DNA of 64,000 nt from Antedon mediterranea (lineage: Eukaryota; Echinodermata; Crinoidea; Comatulida; Antedonidae). Shown in pieces: positions 37,437-50,021 of the stretch; within the stretch, counting starts at the first letter, position 1; the number at the start of each line of letters is the position of its first letter. The stretch is from positions 8,992,001 to 9,056,000 of the forward strand of contig NC_092679.1 of assembly GCF_964355755.1 (NCBI RefSeq), in the 5' to 3' direction. Made by a program: the position numbers and the translations under genes. Below the pieces are notes generated by a model. The model searched no databases, had not been told where the DNA came from, and saw only the letters and a program-made list of their open reading frames with translations.

Positions 37437-40400
37437 TGTGTGAAAATTTTCTGTCGAAATGCTCAAAATGGTCAAAAACGTTTTTAAATACGATATTAAG
37501 CTACTTTGTGCTCTTTGATGTTTTTGTGTGAAATGTTTTATCAAAATGCTCAAAATGGTCTAAAACGGTTTCTAATGTGATTTCAAGCACTTTGATGTTT
37601 TTGTGTAACCAAGTTTTTCGAAAATCACAAAATTGTCTAAAACGTCTCCAAATGCGATTTGAAGCTATTCTGTACACTTTGATGTTTTTATGTTAACAAG
37701 TTTTTCGAAAATCACAAAATGGTCTAAAACGTTTCCAAATGCGATTTTAAGCTATTCTAAGCACTTTGGTGTTTTTATGTTAACAAGTTTTTTTGAAAAT
37801 CACAAAATGGTCTAAAACGTCTCTAAATGCGATTTGAAGCTTTTCTGTACACTTTGATGTTTTTATGTTAACAACTTTTTTCGAAAATCACAAAATGGTC
37901 TAAAATGTCTCCAAATGCGATTTGAAGCTATTTTAAGCACTTTGGTGTCTTTATGGAAACAATTTTTTTCGAAAATCACAAAATGGTCTAAAACGTCTCC
38001 AATAGCGATTTGAAGCTTTTCTGTACACTTTGGTGTTTTTATGTTAACAATTTTTTTCGAAAATCACAAAATGGTCTAAAACGTCTCCAAATGCGATTTG
38101 AAGCTATTCTGTACACTTTGATGTTTTTATGTTAACAAGTTTTTTCGAAATTCACAAAATGGTCTAAAACGTTTCCAAATGCGATTTGAAGCTATTCTGT
38201 ACACTTTGATGTTTTGTGTGAAAATTTTCTGTCGAAATGCTCAAAATGGTCAAAAACGTTTTTAAATACGATATTAAGCTACTTTGTGCTCTTTGATGTT
38301 TTTGTGTGAAATGTTTTATCGAAATGCTCAAAATGGTCTAAAACGGTTTCTAATGTGATTTCAAGCACTTTGATGTTTTTGTGTAACCAAGTTTTTCGAA
38401 AATCACAAAATTGTCTAAAACGTCTCCAAATGCGATTTGAAGCTATTCTGTACACTTTGGTGTTTTTATGTTAACAAGTTTTTTCGAAAATCACAAAATG
38501 GTCTAAAACGTCTCCAAATACGATTTAAAGCTATTTTAAGCACTTTTGTGTTTTTGTGTAACCAAGTTTTTTCGAAAATCACAAAAGGGTCTAAAATGTC
38601 TGTAAATGCGATTTGAAGCTATTTAAAGCACTTTGGTGTTTTTAGGTTAACAAGTTTTTTCGAAAATCACAAAATGGTCTAAAACGTCTACAAATGCGAT
38701 TTGAAGCTATTCTAAGCACTTTTGTGTTTTTATGTTAACAAGTTTTTTCGAAAATCACAAAATGGTCTAAAACGTCTCCAAATGCGATTTGAAGCTATTT
38801 TAAGCACTTTGGTGTTTTTGTGTTAACAAGTTTTTCGAAATGCTCAAAATGGTCTAAAACGTCTCCAAATGCGATTTGAAGCTATTCTAAGCACTTTGGT
38901 GTTTTTATGTTAACAAGTTTTTTCGAAAATCACAAAATGGTATAAAACGTCTCCAAATGCGATTTGAAGTTTTTCTAAGCACTTTGGTGTTTTTATGTTA
39001 ACAAGTTTTTTCGAAAATCACAAAATGGTCTAAAACGTTTCCAAATGCGATTTGAAGCTATTCTGTACACTTTGATGTTTTGTGTGAAAATTTTCTTTTG
39101 AAATGCTCAAAATGGTCAAAAACGTTTTTAAATACGATATTAAGCTACTTTGTGCTCTTTGATGTTTTTGTGTGAAATGTTTTATCGAAATGCTCAAAAT
39201 GGTCTAAAACGGTTTCTAATGCGATTTTAAGCTATTCTAAGCACTTTTGTGTTTTTATGTTAACAAGTTTTTTTGAAAATCACAAAATGGTCTAAAACGT
39301 CTCTAAATGCGATTTGAAGCTTTTCTGTACACTTTGATGTTTTTATGTTAACAACTTTTTTCGAAAATCACAAAATGGTCTAAAACGTCTCCAAATGCGA
39401 TTTTAAGCTATTCTAAGCACTTTGGTGTTTTTATGTTAACAAGTTTTTTTGAAAATCACAAAATGGTCTAAAACGTCTCTAAATGCGATTTGAAGCTTTT
39501 CTGTACACTTTGATGTTTTTATGTTAACAAGTTTTTTCGAAAATCACAAAATGGTCTAAAATGTCTCCAAATGCGATTTGAAGCTATTCTAAGCACTTTG
39601 GTGTTTTTATGGAAACAATTTTTTTCGAAAATCACAAAATGGTCTAAAACGTCTCCAATAGCGATTTGAAGCTTTTCTTTACACTTTGGTGTTTTTATGT
39701 TAACAAGTTTTTTCGAAAATCACAAAATGGTCTAAAACGTCTCCAAATGCGATTTGAAGCTATTCTGTACACTTTGATGTTTTTATGTTAACAAGTTTTT
39801 TCGAAAATCACAAAATGGTCTAAAATGTCTCCAAATGCGATTTGAAGCTATTCTAAGCACTTTGGTGTTTTTATGGAAACATTTTTTTTCGAAAATCACA
39901 AAATGGTCTAAAACGTCTCCAATAGTGATTTGAAGCTTTTCTTTACACTTTGGTGTTTTTATGTTAAGTTTTTTCGAAAATCACAAAATGGTCTAAAACG
40001 TCTCCAAATTCGATTTGAAGCTATTCTGTACACTTTGATGTTTTTATGTTAACAAGTTTTTTCGAAAATCACAAAATGGTCTAAAACGTCTACAAATGCG
40101 ATTTGAAGCTATTCTAAGCACTTTTGTGTTTTTATGTTAACAAGTTTTTTCGAAAATCACAAAATGGTCTAAAACGTCTGCAAATGCGATTTGAAACTAT
40201 TCTTAGCACATTGGTGTTTTTATTTAAACAAATTTTTTCGAAACTCACAAAATGGTCTAAAACGTCTCCAAATGCGATTTGAAGCTATTTTAAGCACTTT
40301 AGTGTTTTTGTGTTAACAAGTTTTTCGAAATGCTCAAAATGGTCTAAAACGTTTTTAAACACGATATTAAGCTCACAAAACGTCTCCAAATGCGATTTGA

Positions 40401-41065
40401 AGCTATTCTGTACACTTTGATGTTTTTATGTTAACAAGTTTTTCTTTACACTTTGGTGTTTTTATGTTAACAAGTTTTTTCGAAAATCACAAAATGGTCT
40501 AAAACGATTTCTAATGTGATTTTAAGCACTTTGATGTTTTTATGTTAACTAGTTTTTTCGAAAATCACAAAATGGTCTAAAACGTCTCCAAATGCGATTT
40601 GAAGCTATTTTAAGCACTTAGGTGCTTTTGTGTAACCAAGTTTTTTTGAAAATCACAAAAGGGTCTAAAATGTCTCCAAATGTGATTTGAAGCTATTTTA
40701 AGCAGTTTGGTGTTTTTGTGTTAACAAGTTTTTCGAAAATCACAAAATTGTCTAAAACGTCTCCAAATGCGATTTGAAGCTATTCTGTACACTTTGATGT
40801 TTTTATGTTAACAAGTTTTTTAGAAAATCACAAAATGGTCTAAAACATCTCCAAATGCGATTTAAAGCTATTTTAAGCACTTTGGTGTTTTTATGTTAAC
40901 AAGTTTTTTCGAAAATCACAAAATGGTCTAAAACGTCTCCAAATGCGATTTGAAGCTATTTTAAGCACTTTGGTGTTTTTGTGTTAACAAGTTTTTCGAA
41001 ATGCTCAAAATGGTCTAAAACGTTTCCAAATGCGATTTGAAGCTATTCTGTACACTTTGATGTTT
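37437..41065. repeat. 3,629-bp HOR, tandem copy 1
   Basis: Sub-units of 778, 866 and 1,985 bp (D1 37,492, 38,270, 39,136, 41,121). The 1,985-bp part begins with D1 followed by a D2 fused to a standard monomer (ggtttctaatgcgatttta near 39,215) and contains a broken D1' at 40,363. Differences from copy 2 seen by eye: gaaattcac near 38,153, gtttcc near 37,733, ttttaagc near 37,931 and gcagtttgg near 40,703. Confidence 0.92.
40363..40490. repeat. Broken D1' with two deletion joints, copy 4
   Basis: Same structure as copies 2 and 5: aaacacgatattaagct joined to cacaaaacg near 40,373, then aacaagtttttctttacac near 40,441. It lies inside the 1,985-bp part of the first 3,629-bp unit. Confidence 0.9.
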
Positions 41066-44000
41066 TGTGTGAAAATTTTCTGTCGAAATGCTCAAAATGG
41101 TCAAAAACGTTTTTAAATACGATATTAAGCTACTTTGTGCTCTTTGATGTTTTTGTGTGAAATGTTTTATCAAAATGCTCAAAATGGTCTAAAACGGTTT
41201 CTAATGTGATTTCAAGCACTTTGATGTTTTTGTGTAACCAAGTTTTTCGAAAATCACAAAATTGTCTAAAACGTCTCCAAATGCGATTTGAAGCTATTCT
41301 GTACACTTTGATGTTTTTATGTTAACAAGTTTTTCGAAAATCACAAAATGGTCTAAAACGTCTCCAAATGCGATTTTAAGCTATTCTAAGCACTTTGGTG
41401 TTTTTATGTTAACAAGTTTTTTTGAAAATCACAAAATGGTCTAAAACGTCTCTAAATGCGATTTGAAGCTTTTCTGTACACTTTGATGTTTTTATGTTAA
41501 CAACTTTTTTCGAAAATCACAAAATGGTCTAAAATGTCTCCAAATGCGATTTGAAGCTATTCTAAGCACTTTGGTGTCTTTATGGAAACAATTTTTTTCG
41601 AAAATCACAAAATGGTCTAAAACGTCTCCAATAGCGATTTGAAGCTTTTCTGTACACTTTGGTGTTTTTATGTTAACAATTTTTTTCGAAAATCACAAAA
41701 TGGTCTAAAACGTCTCCAAATGCGATTTGAAGCTATTCTGTACACTTTGATGTTTTTATGTTAACAAGTTTTTTCGAAAATCACAAAATGGTCTAAAACG
41801 TTTCCAAATGCGATTTGAAGCTATTCTGTACACTTTGATGTTTTGTGTGAAAATTTTCTGTCGAAATGCTCAAAATGGTCAAAAACGTTTTTAAATACGA
41901 TATTAAGCTACTTTGTGCTCTTTGATGTTTTTGTGTGAAATGTTTTATCGAAATGCTCAAAATGGTCTAAAACGGTTTCTAATGTGATTTCAAGCACTTT
42001 GATGTTTTTGTGTAACCAAGTTTTTCGAAAATCACAAAATTGTCTAAAACGTCTCCAAATGCGATTTGAAGCTATTCTGTACACTTTGGTGTTTTTATGT
42101 TAACAAGTTTTTTCGAAAATCACAAAATGGTCTAAAACGTCTCCAAATACGATTTAAAGCTATTTTAAGCACTTTTGTGTTTTTGTGTAACCAAGTTTTT
42201 TCGAAAATCACAAAAGGGTCTAAAATGTCTGTAAATGCGATTTGAAGCTATTTAAAGCACTTTGGTGTTTTTAGGTTAACAAGTTTTTTCGAAAATCACA
42301 AAATGGTCTAAAACGTCTACAAATGCGATTTGAAGCTATTCTAAGCACTTTTGTGTTTTTATGTTAACAAGTTTTTTCGAAAATCACAAAATGGTCTAAA
42401 ACGTCTCCAAATGCGATTTGAAGCTATTTTAAGCACTTTGGTGTTTTTGTGTTAACAAGTTTTTCGAAATGCTCAAAATGGTCTAAAACGTCTCCAAATG
42501 CGATTTGAAGCTATTCTAAGCACTTTGGTGTTTTTATGTTAACAAGTTTTTTCGAAAATCACAAAATGGTATAAAACGTCTCCAAATGCGATTTGAAGTT
42601 TTTCTAAGCACTTTGGTGTTTTTATGTTAACAAGTTTTTTCGAAAATCACAAAATGGTCTAAAACGTTTCCAAATGCGATTTGAAGCTATTCTGTACACT
42701 TTGATGTTTTGTGTGAAAATTTTCTTTTGAAATGCTCAAAATGGTCAAAAACGTTTTTAAATACGATATTAAGCTACTTTGTGCTCTTTGATGTTTTTGT
42801 GTGAAATGTTTTATCGAAATGCTCAAAATGGTCTAAAACGGTTTCTAATGCGATTTTAAGCTATTCTAAGCACTTTTGTGTTTTTATGTTAACAAGTTTT
42901 TTTGAAAATCACAAAATGGTCTAAAACGTCTCTAAATGCGATTTGAAGCTTTTCTGTACACTTTGATGTTTTTATGTTAACAACTTTTTTCGAAAATCAC
43001 AAAATGGTCTAAAACGTCTCCAAATGCGATTTTAAGCTATTCTAAGCACTTTGGTGTTTTTATGTTAACAAGTTTTTTTGAAAATCACAAAATGGTCTAA
43101 AACGTCTCTAAATGCGATTTGAAGCTTTTCTGTACACTTTGATGTTTTTATGTTAACAAGTTTTTTCGAAAATCACAAAATGGTCTAAAATGTCTCCAAA
43201 TGCGATTTGAAGCTATTCTAAGCACTTTGGTGTTTTTATGGAAACAATTTTTTTCGAAAATCACAAAATGGTCTAAAACGTCTCCAATAGCGATTTGAAG
43301 CTTTTCTTTACACTTTGGTGTTTTTATGTTAACAAGTTTTTTCGAAAATCACAAAATGGTCTAAAACGTCTCCAAATGCGATTTGAAGCTATTCTGTACA
43401 CTTTGATGTTTTTATGTTAACAAGTTTTTTCGAAAATCACAAAATGGTCTAAAATGTCTCCAAATGCGATTTGAAGCTATTCTAAGCACTTTGGTGTTTT
43501 TATGGAAACATTTTTTTTCGAAAATCACAAAATGGTCTAAAACGTCTCCAATAGTGATTTGAAGCTTTTCTTTACACTTTGGTGTTTTTATGTTAAGTTT
43601 TTTCGAAAATCACAAAATTGTCTAAAACGTCTCCAAATTCGATTTGAAGCTATTCTGTACACTTTGATGTTTTTATGTTAACAAGTTTTTTCGAAAATCA
43701 CAAAATGGTCTAAAACGTCTACAAATGCGATTTGAAGCTATTCTAAGCACTTTTGTGTTTTTATGTTAACAAGTTTTTTCGAAAATCACAAAATGGTCTA
43801 AAACGTCTGCAAATGCGATTTGAAACTATTCTTAGCACATTGGTGTTTTTATTTAAACAAATTTTTTCGAAACTCACAAAATGGTCTAAAACGTCTCCAA
43901 ATGCGATTTGAAGCTATTTTAAGCACTTTAGTGTTTTTGTGTTAACAAGTTTTTCGAAATGCTCAAAATGGTCTAAAACGTTTTTAAACACGATATTAAG

Positions 44001-44694
44001 CTCACAAAACGTCTCCAAATGCGATTTGAAGCTATTCTGTACACTTTGATGTTTTTATGTTAACAAGTTTTTCTTTACACTTTGGTGTTTTTATGTTAAC
44101 AAGTTTTTTCGAAAATCACAAAATGGTCTAAAACGATTTCTAATGTGATTTTAAGCACTTTGATGTTTTTATGTTAACTAGTTTTTTCGAAAATCACAAA
44201 ATGGTCTAAAACGTCTCCAAATGCGATTTGAAGCTATTTTAAGCACTTAGGTGCTTTTGTGTAACCAAGTTTTTTTGAAAATCACAAAAGGGTCTAAAAT
44301 GTCTCCAAATGTGATTTGAAGCTATTTTAAGCACTTTGGTGTTTTTGTGTTAACAAGTTTTTCGAAAATCACAAAATTGTCTAAAACGTCTCCAAATGCG
44401 ATTTGAAGCTATTCTGTACACTTTGATGTTTTTATGTTAACAAGTTTTTTAGAAAATCACAAAATGGTCTAAAACATCTCCAAATGCGATTTAAAGCTAT
44501 TTTAAGCACTTTAGTGTTTTTATGTTAACATGTTTTTTCGAAAATCACAAAATGGTCTAAAACGTCTCCAAATGCGATTTGAAGCTATTTTAAGCACTTT
44601 GGTGTTTTTGTGTTAACAAGTTTTTCGAAATGCTCAAAATGGTCTAAAACGTTTCCAAATGCGATTTGAAGCTATTCTGTACCCTTTGATGTTT
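41066..44694. repeat. 3,629-bp HOR, tandem copy 2
   Basis: Same three sub-units with identical spacing (D1 41,121, 41,899, 42,765, 44,750) and the same D2 fusion (near 42,845) and broken D1' (43,992). Differences include aaaattgtct near 43,617, the ttagtg/aacatg variant near 44,513 and gtaccctttg near 44,681. Length identity over 3.6 kb with only scattered substitutions marks a recent tandem duplication. Confidence 0.92.
43992..44120. repeat. Broken D1' with two deletion joints, copy 5
   Basis: Counterpart of copy 4 in the second 3,629-bp unit, at an offset of exactly 3,629 bp. Joints are near 44,002 and 44,071. Confidence 0.9.
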
Positions 44695-46074
44695 TGTGTG
44701 AAAATTTTCTGTCGAAATGCTCAAAATGGTCAAAAACGTTTTTAAATACGATATTAAGCTACTTTGTGCTCTTTGATGTTTTTGTCTGAAATGTTTTATC
44801 GAAATGCTCAAAATGGTCTAAAACGGTTTCTAATGTGATTTCAAGCACTTTGATGTTTTTGTGTAACCAAGTTTTTCGAAAATCACAAAATTGTCTAAAA
44901 CGTCTCCAAATGCGATTTGAAGCTATTCTGTACTCTTTGATGTTTTTATGTTAACAAGTTTTTCGAAAATCACAAAATGGTCTAAAACGTCTCCAAATGC
45001 GATTTTAAGCTATTCTAAGCACTTTGGTGTTTTTATGTTAACAAGTTTTTTTGAAAATCACAAAATGGTCTAAAACGTCTCTAAATGCGATTTGAAGCTT
45101 TTCTGTACACTTTGATGTTTTTATGTTAACAAGTTTTTTCGAAAATCACAAAATGGTCTAAAATGTCTCCAAATGCGATTTGAAGCTATTCTAAGCACTT
45201 TGGTGTTTTTATGTTAAAAAGTTTTTTCGAAAATCACAAAATGGTCTAAAACGTCTACAAATGCGATTTGAAGCTATTCTAAGCACTTTTGTGTTTTTAT
45301 TTAAACAAATTTTTTCGAAACTCACAAAATGGTCTAAAACGTCTCCAAATGCGATTTGAAGCTATTTTAAGCACTTTGGTGTTTTTGTGTTAACAAGTTT
45401 TTCGAAATGCTCAAAATGGTCTAAAACGTTTTTAAACACGATATTAAGCTATTTTGTGCTCTTTGATGTTTTTTTGTGAAAAGTTTTAGCAAAATGCTCA
45501 AAATGGTCTAAAACGATTTCTAATGTGATTTTAAGCACTTTGATGTTTTTATGTTAACTAGTTTTTTTGAAAATCACAAAATGGTCTAAAACGTCTCCAA
45601 ATGCGATTTGAAGCTATTTTAAGCACTTAGGTGCTTTTGTGTAACCAAGTTTTTTTGAAAATCACAAAAGGGTCTAAAATGTCTCCAAATGTGATTTGAA
45701 GCTATTTTAAGCAGTTTGGTGTTTTTGTGTTAACAAGTTTTTCGAAAATCACAAAATTGTCTAAAACGTCTCCAAATGCGATTTGAAGCTATTCTGTACA
45801 CTTTGATGTTTTTATGTTAACAAGTTTTTTAGAAAATCACAAAATGGTCTAAAACATCTCCAAATGCGATTTAAAGCTATTTTAAGCACTTTGGTGTTTT
45901 TATGTTAACAAGTTTTTTCGAAAATCACAAAATGGTCTAAAACGTCTCCAAATGCGATTTGAAGCTATTTTAAGCACTTTGGTGTTTTTGTGTTAACAAG
46001 TTTTTCGAAATGCTCAAAATGGTCTAAAACGTTTCCAAATGCGATTTGAAGCTATTCTGTACACTTTGATGTTT
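44695..46074. repeat. 1,380-bp HOR unit (690 + 690), copy 3
   Basis: D1 44,750, D1' 45,440, next D1 46,130. It has the gtctgaaatg and gtactctttg markers of this type and aagcagtttgg in the D1' half, and a private tttttttgaaaatc near 45,563 in the D2' monomer where others read ttttttcgaaaatc. Confidence 0.92.
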
Positions 46075-48757
46075 TGTGTGAAAATTTTCTGTCGAAATGC
46101 TCAAAATGGTCAAAAACGTTTTTAAATACGATATTAAGCTACTTTGTGCTCTTTGATGTTTTTGTGTGAAATGTTTTATCAAAATGCTCAAAATGGTCTA
46201 AAACGGTTTCTAATGTGATTTCAAGCACTTTGATGTTTTTGTGTAACCAAGTTTTTCGAAAATCACAAAATTGTCTAAAACGTCTCCAAATGCGATTTGA
46301 AGCTATTCTGTACACTTTGATGTTTTTATGTTAACAAGTTTTTCGAAAATCACAAAATGGTCTAAAACGTCTCCAAATGCGATTTTAAGCTATTCTAAGC
46401 ACTTTGGTGTTTTTATGTTAACAAGTTTTTTTGAAAATCACAAAATGGTCTAAAACGTCTCTAAATGCGATTTGAAGCTTTTCTGTACACTTTGATGTTT
46501 TTATGTTAACAACTTTTTTCGAAAATCACAAAATGGTCTAAAATGTCTCCAAATGCGATTTGAAGCTATTCTAAGCACTTTGGTGTCTTTATGGAAACAA
46601 TTTTTTTCGAAAATCACAAAATGGTCTAAAACGTCTCCAATAGCGATTTGAAGCTTTTCTGTACACTTTGGTGTTTTTATGTTAACAATTTTTTTCGAAA
46701 ATCACAAAATGGTCTAAAACGTCTCCAAATGCGATTTGAAGCTATTCTGTACACTTTGATGTTTTGTGTGAAAATTTTCTTTTGAAATGCTCAAAATGGT
46801 CAAAAACGTTTTTAAATACGATATTAAGCTACTTTGTGCTCTTTGATGTTTTTGTGTGAAATGTTTTATCGAAATGCTCAAAATGGTCTAAAACGGTTTC
46901 TAATGCGATTTTAAGCTATTCTAAGCACTTTTGTGTTTTTATGTTAACAAGTTTTTTTGAAAATCACAAAATGGTCTAAAACGTCTCTAAATGCGATTTG
47001 AAACTTTTCTGTACACTTTGATGTTTTTATGTTAACAACTTTTTTCGAAAATCACAAAATGGTCTAAAATGTCTCCAAATGCGATTTGAAGCTATTCTAA
47101 GCACTTTGGTGTTTTTATGGAAACAATTTTTTTCGAAAATCACAAAATGGTCTAAAACGTCTCCAATAGCGATTTGAAGCTTTTCTGTACACTTTGATGT
47201 TTTTATGTTAACAAGTTTTTTCGAAAATCACAAAATGGTCTAAAACGTCTCCAAATGCGATTTGGAGCTATTCTGTACACTTTGATGTTTTTATGTTAAC
47301 AAGTTTTTTCGAAAATCACAAAATGGTCTAAAACGTTTCCAAATGCGATTTGAAGCTATTCTGTACACTTTGATGTTTTGTGTGAAAATTTTCTGTCGAA
47401 ATGCTCAAAATGGTCAAAAACGTTTTTAAATACGATATTAAGCTACTTTGTGCTCTTTGATGTTTTTTTGTGAAATGTTTTATCGAAATGCTCAAAATGG
47501 TCTAAAACGGTTTCTAATGTGATTTCAAGAACTTTTATGTTTTTGTGTAACCAAGATTTTCGAAAATCACAAAATTGTCTAAAACGTCTCCAAATGCGAT
47601 TTGAAGCTATTCTGTACACTTTGATGTTTTTATGTTAACAAGTTTTTCGAAAATCACAAAATGGTCTAAAACGTCTCCAAATGCGATTTTAAGCTATTCT
47701 AAGCACTTTGGTGTTTTTATGTTAACAAGTTTTTTTGAAAATCACAAAATGGTCTAAAACGTCTCTAAATGCGATTTGAAGCTTTTCTGTACACTTTGAT
47801 GTTTTTATGTTAACAACTTTTTTCGAAAATCACAAAATGGTCTAAAATGTCTCCAAATGCGATTTGAAGCTATTCTAAGCACTTTGGTGTTTTTATGGAA
47901 ACAATTTTTTTCGAAAATCAGAAAATGGTCTAAAACGTCTCCAATAGCGATTTGAAGCTTTTCTGTACACTTTGGTGTTTTTATGTTAACAAGTTTTTTC
48001 AAAAATCACAAAATGGTCTAAAATGTCTCCAAATGCGATTTGAAGCTTTTCTGTACACTTTGATGTTTTTATGTTAACAAGTTTTTTCGAAAATCACAAA
48101 ATGGTCTAAAACGTCTACAAATGCGATTTGAAGCTATTCTAAGCACTTTTGTGTTTTTATGTTAACAAGTTTTTTCGAAAATAACAAAATGGTCTAAAAC
48201 GTCTGCAAATGCGATTTGAAGCTATTTTAAGCACTTTGGTGTTTTTGTGTTAACAAGTTTTTCGAAATGCTCAAAATGGTCTAAAACGTTTCCAAATGCG
48301 ATTTGAAGCTATTCTGTACACTTTGATGTTTTGTGTGAAAATTTTCTGTCGAAATGCTCAAAATGGTCAAAAACGTTTTTAAATACGATATTAAGCTACT
48401 TTGTGCTCTTTGATGTTTTTGTGTGAAATGTTTTATCGAAATGCTCAAAATGGTTTAAAACGGTTTCTAATGTGATTTCAAGCACTTTGATGTTTTTGTG
48501 TAACCAAGTTTTTCGAAAATCACAAAATTGTCTAAAACGTCTCCAAATGCGATTTGAAGCTATTCTTTACACTTTGGTGTTTTTATGTTAACAAGTTTTT
48601 TCGAAAATCACAAAATGGTCTAAAACGTCTCCAAATGCGATTTAAAGCTATTTTAAGCACTTTTGTGTTTTTGTGTTAACAAGTTTTTCGAAAATCACAA
48701 AATGGTCTAAAACGTTTCCAAATGCGATTTGAAGCTATTCTGTACACTTTGATGTTT
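46075..48757. repeat. Irregular zone of shortened and fused HOR units
   Basis: D1 landmarks 46,130, 46,820, 47,434, 48,387, 48,813 give 690, 614, 953 and 426 bp, the least regular stretch of the window and the only place with D1 spacings under 690 bp. The 614-bp unit carries the D2/standard fusion (near 46,908). The 953-bp unit has private changes such as agaacttttatg near 47,528 and aagattttcg near 47,555. The 426-bp unit goes D1, D2, D3 and then, after two monomers, back to D1. The zone separates the middle domain from the 3,650-bp domain. Confidence 0.87.
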
Positions 48758-50021
48758 TGTGTGAAAATTTTCTTTCGAAATGCTCAAAATGGTCAAAAAC
48801 GTTTTTAAATACGATATTAAGCTACTTTGTGCTCTTTGATGTTTTTGTGTGAAATGTTTTATCGAAATGCTCAAAATGGTCTAAAACGGTTTCTAATGTG
48901 ATTTCAAGCACTTTGATGTTTTTGTGTAACCAAGTTTTTCGAAAATCACAAAATTGTCTAAAACGTCTCCAAATGCGATTTGAAGCTATTCTGTACACTT
49001 TGATGTTTTTATGTTAACAAGTTTTTCGAAAATCACAAAATGGTCTAAAACGTCTCCAAATGCGATTTGAAGCTATTCTGTACACTTTGATGTTTTTATG
49101 TTAACAAGTTTTTCGAAAATCACAAAATGGTCTAAAACGTCTCTAAATGCGATTTGAAGCTTTTCTGTACACTTTGATGTTTTTATGTTAACAACTTTTT
49201 TCGAAAATCACAAAATGGTCTAAAATGTCTCCAAATGCGATTTGAAGCTATTCTAAGCACTTTGATGTTTTTATGTTACCAAGTTTTTTCGAAAATCACA
49301 AAATGGTCTAAAATGTCTCCAATAGCGATTTTAAGCTATTCTGTACACTTTGATGTTTTTATGTTAACAAGTTTTTCGAAAATCACAAAATGGTCTAAAA
49401 CGTCTCCAAATGCGATTTTAAGCTATTCTAAGCACTTTGGTGTTTTTATGTTAACAAGTTTTTTCGAAAATCACAAAATGGTCTAAAATGTCTCCAAATG
49501 CGATTTGAAGCTATTCTAAGCACTTTGGTGTTTTTATGGAAACAATTTTTTTCGAAAATCACAAAATGGTCTAAAACGTCTCCAATAGCGATTTGAAGCT
49601 TTTCTGTACACTTTGGTGTTTTTATGTTAACAAGTTTTTTCGAAAATCACAAAATGGTCTAAAACGTCTCCAAATGCGATTTGAAGCTAATCTGTACACT
49701 TTGATGTTTTTATGTTAACAAGTTTTTTCGAAAATCACAAAATGGTCTAAAACGTTTCCAAATGCGATTTGAAGCTTTTCTTTACACTTTGGTGTTTTTA
49801 TGTTAACAAGTTTTTTCGAAAATCACAAAATGGTCTAAAACGTCTCCAAATGCGATTTGAAGCTATTCTGTACACTTTGATGTTTTTATGTTAACAAGTT
49901 TTTTCGAAGATCACAAAATGGTCTAAAACGTCTACAAATGCAATTTGAAGCTATTCTAAGCACTTTTGTGTTTTTATGTTAACAAGTTTTTTCGAAAATC
50001 ACAAAATGGTCTAAAACGTCT

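Noticed and set aside
47805-48002. 65-codon minus-strand open frame in the irregular zone
   Set aside because: Chance frame across two monomers and a bit; no domain, no context, no conservation between copies of the same monomers.
49235-49486. 83-codon plus-strand frame recurring at 54,000, 57,650 and 62,339
   Set aside because: The copies sit at the same place in successive 3,650-bp units. The translation repeats the monomer about every 29 residues, since 87 bp is a multiple of three and can stay in frame; 88-bp monomers shift it and end it.
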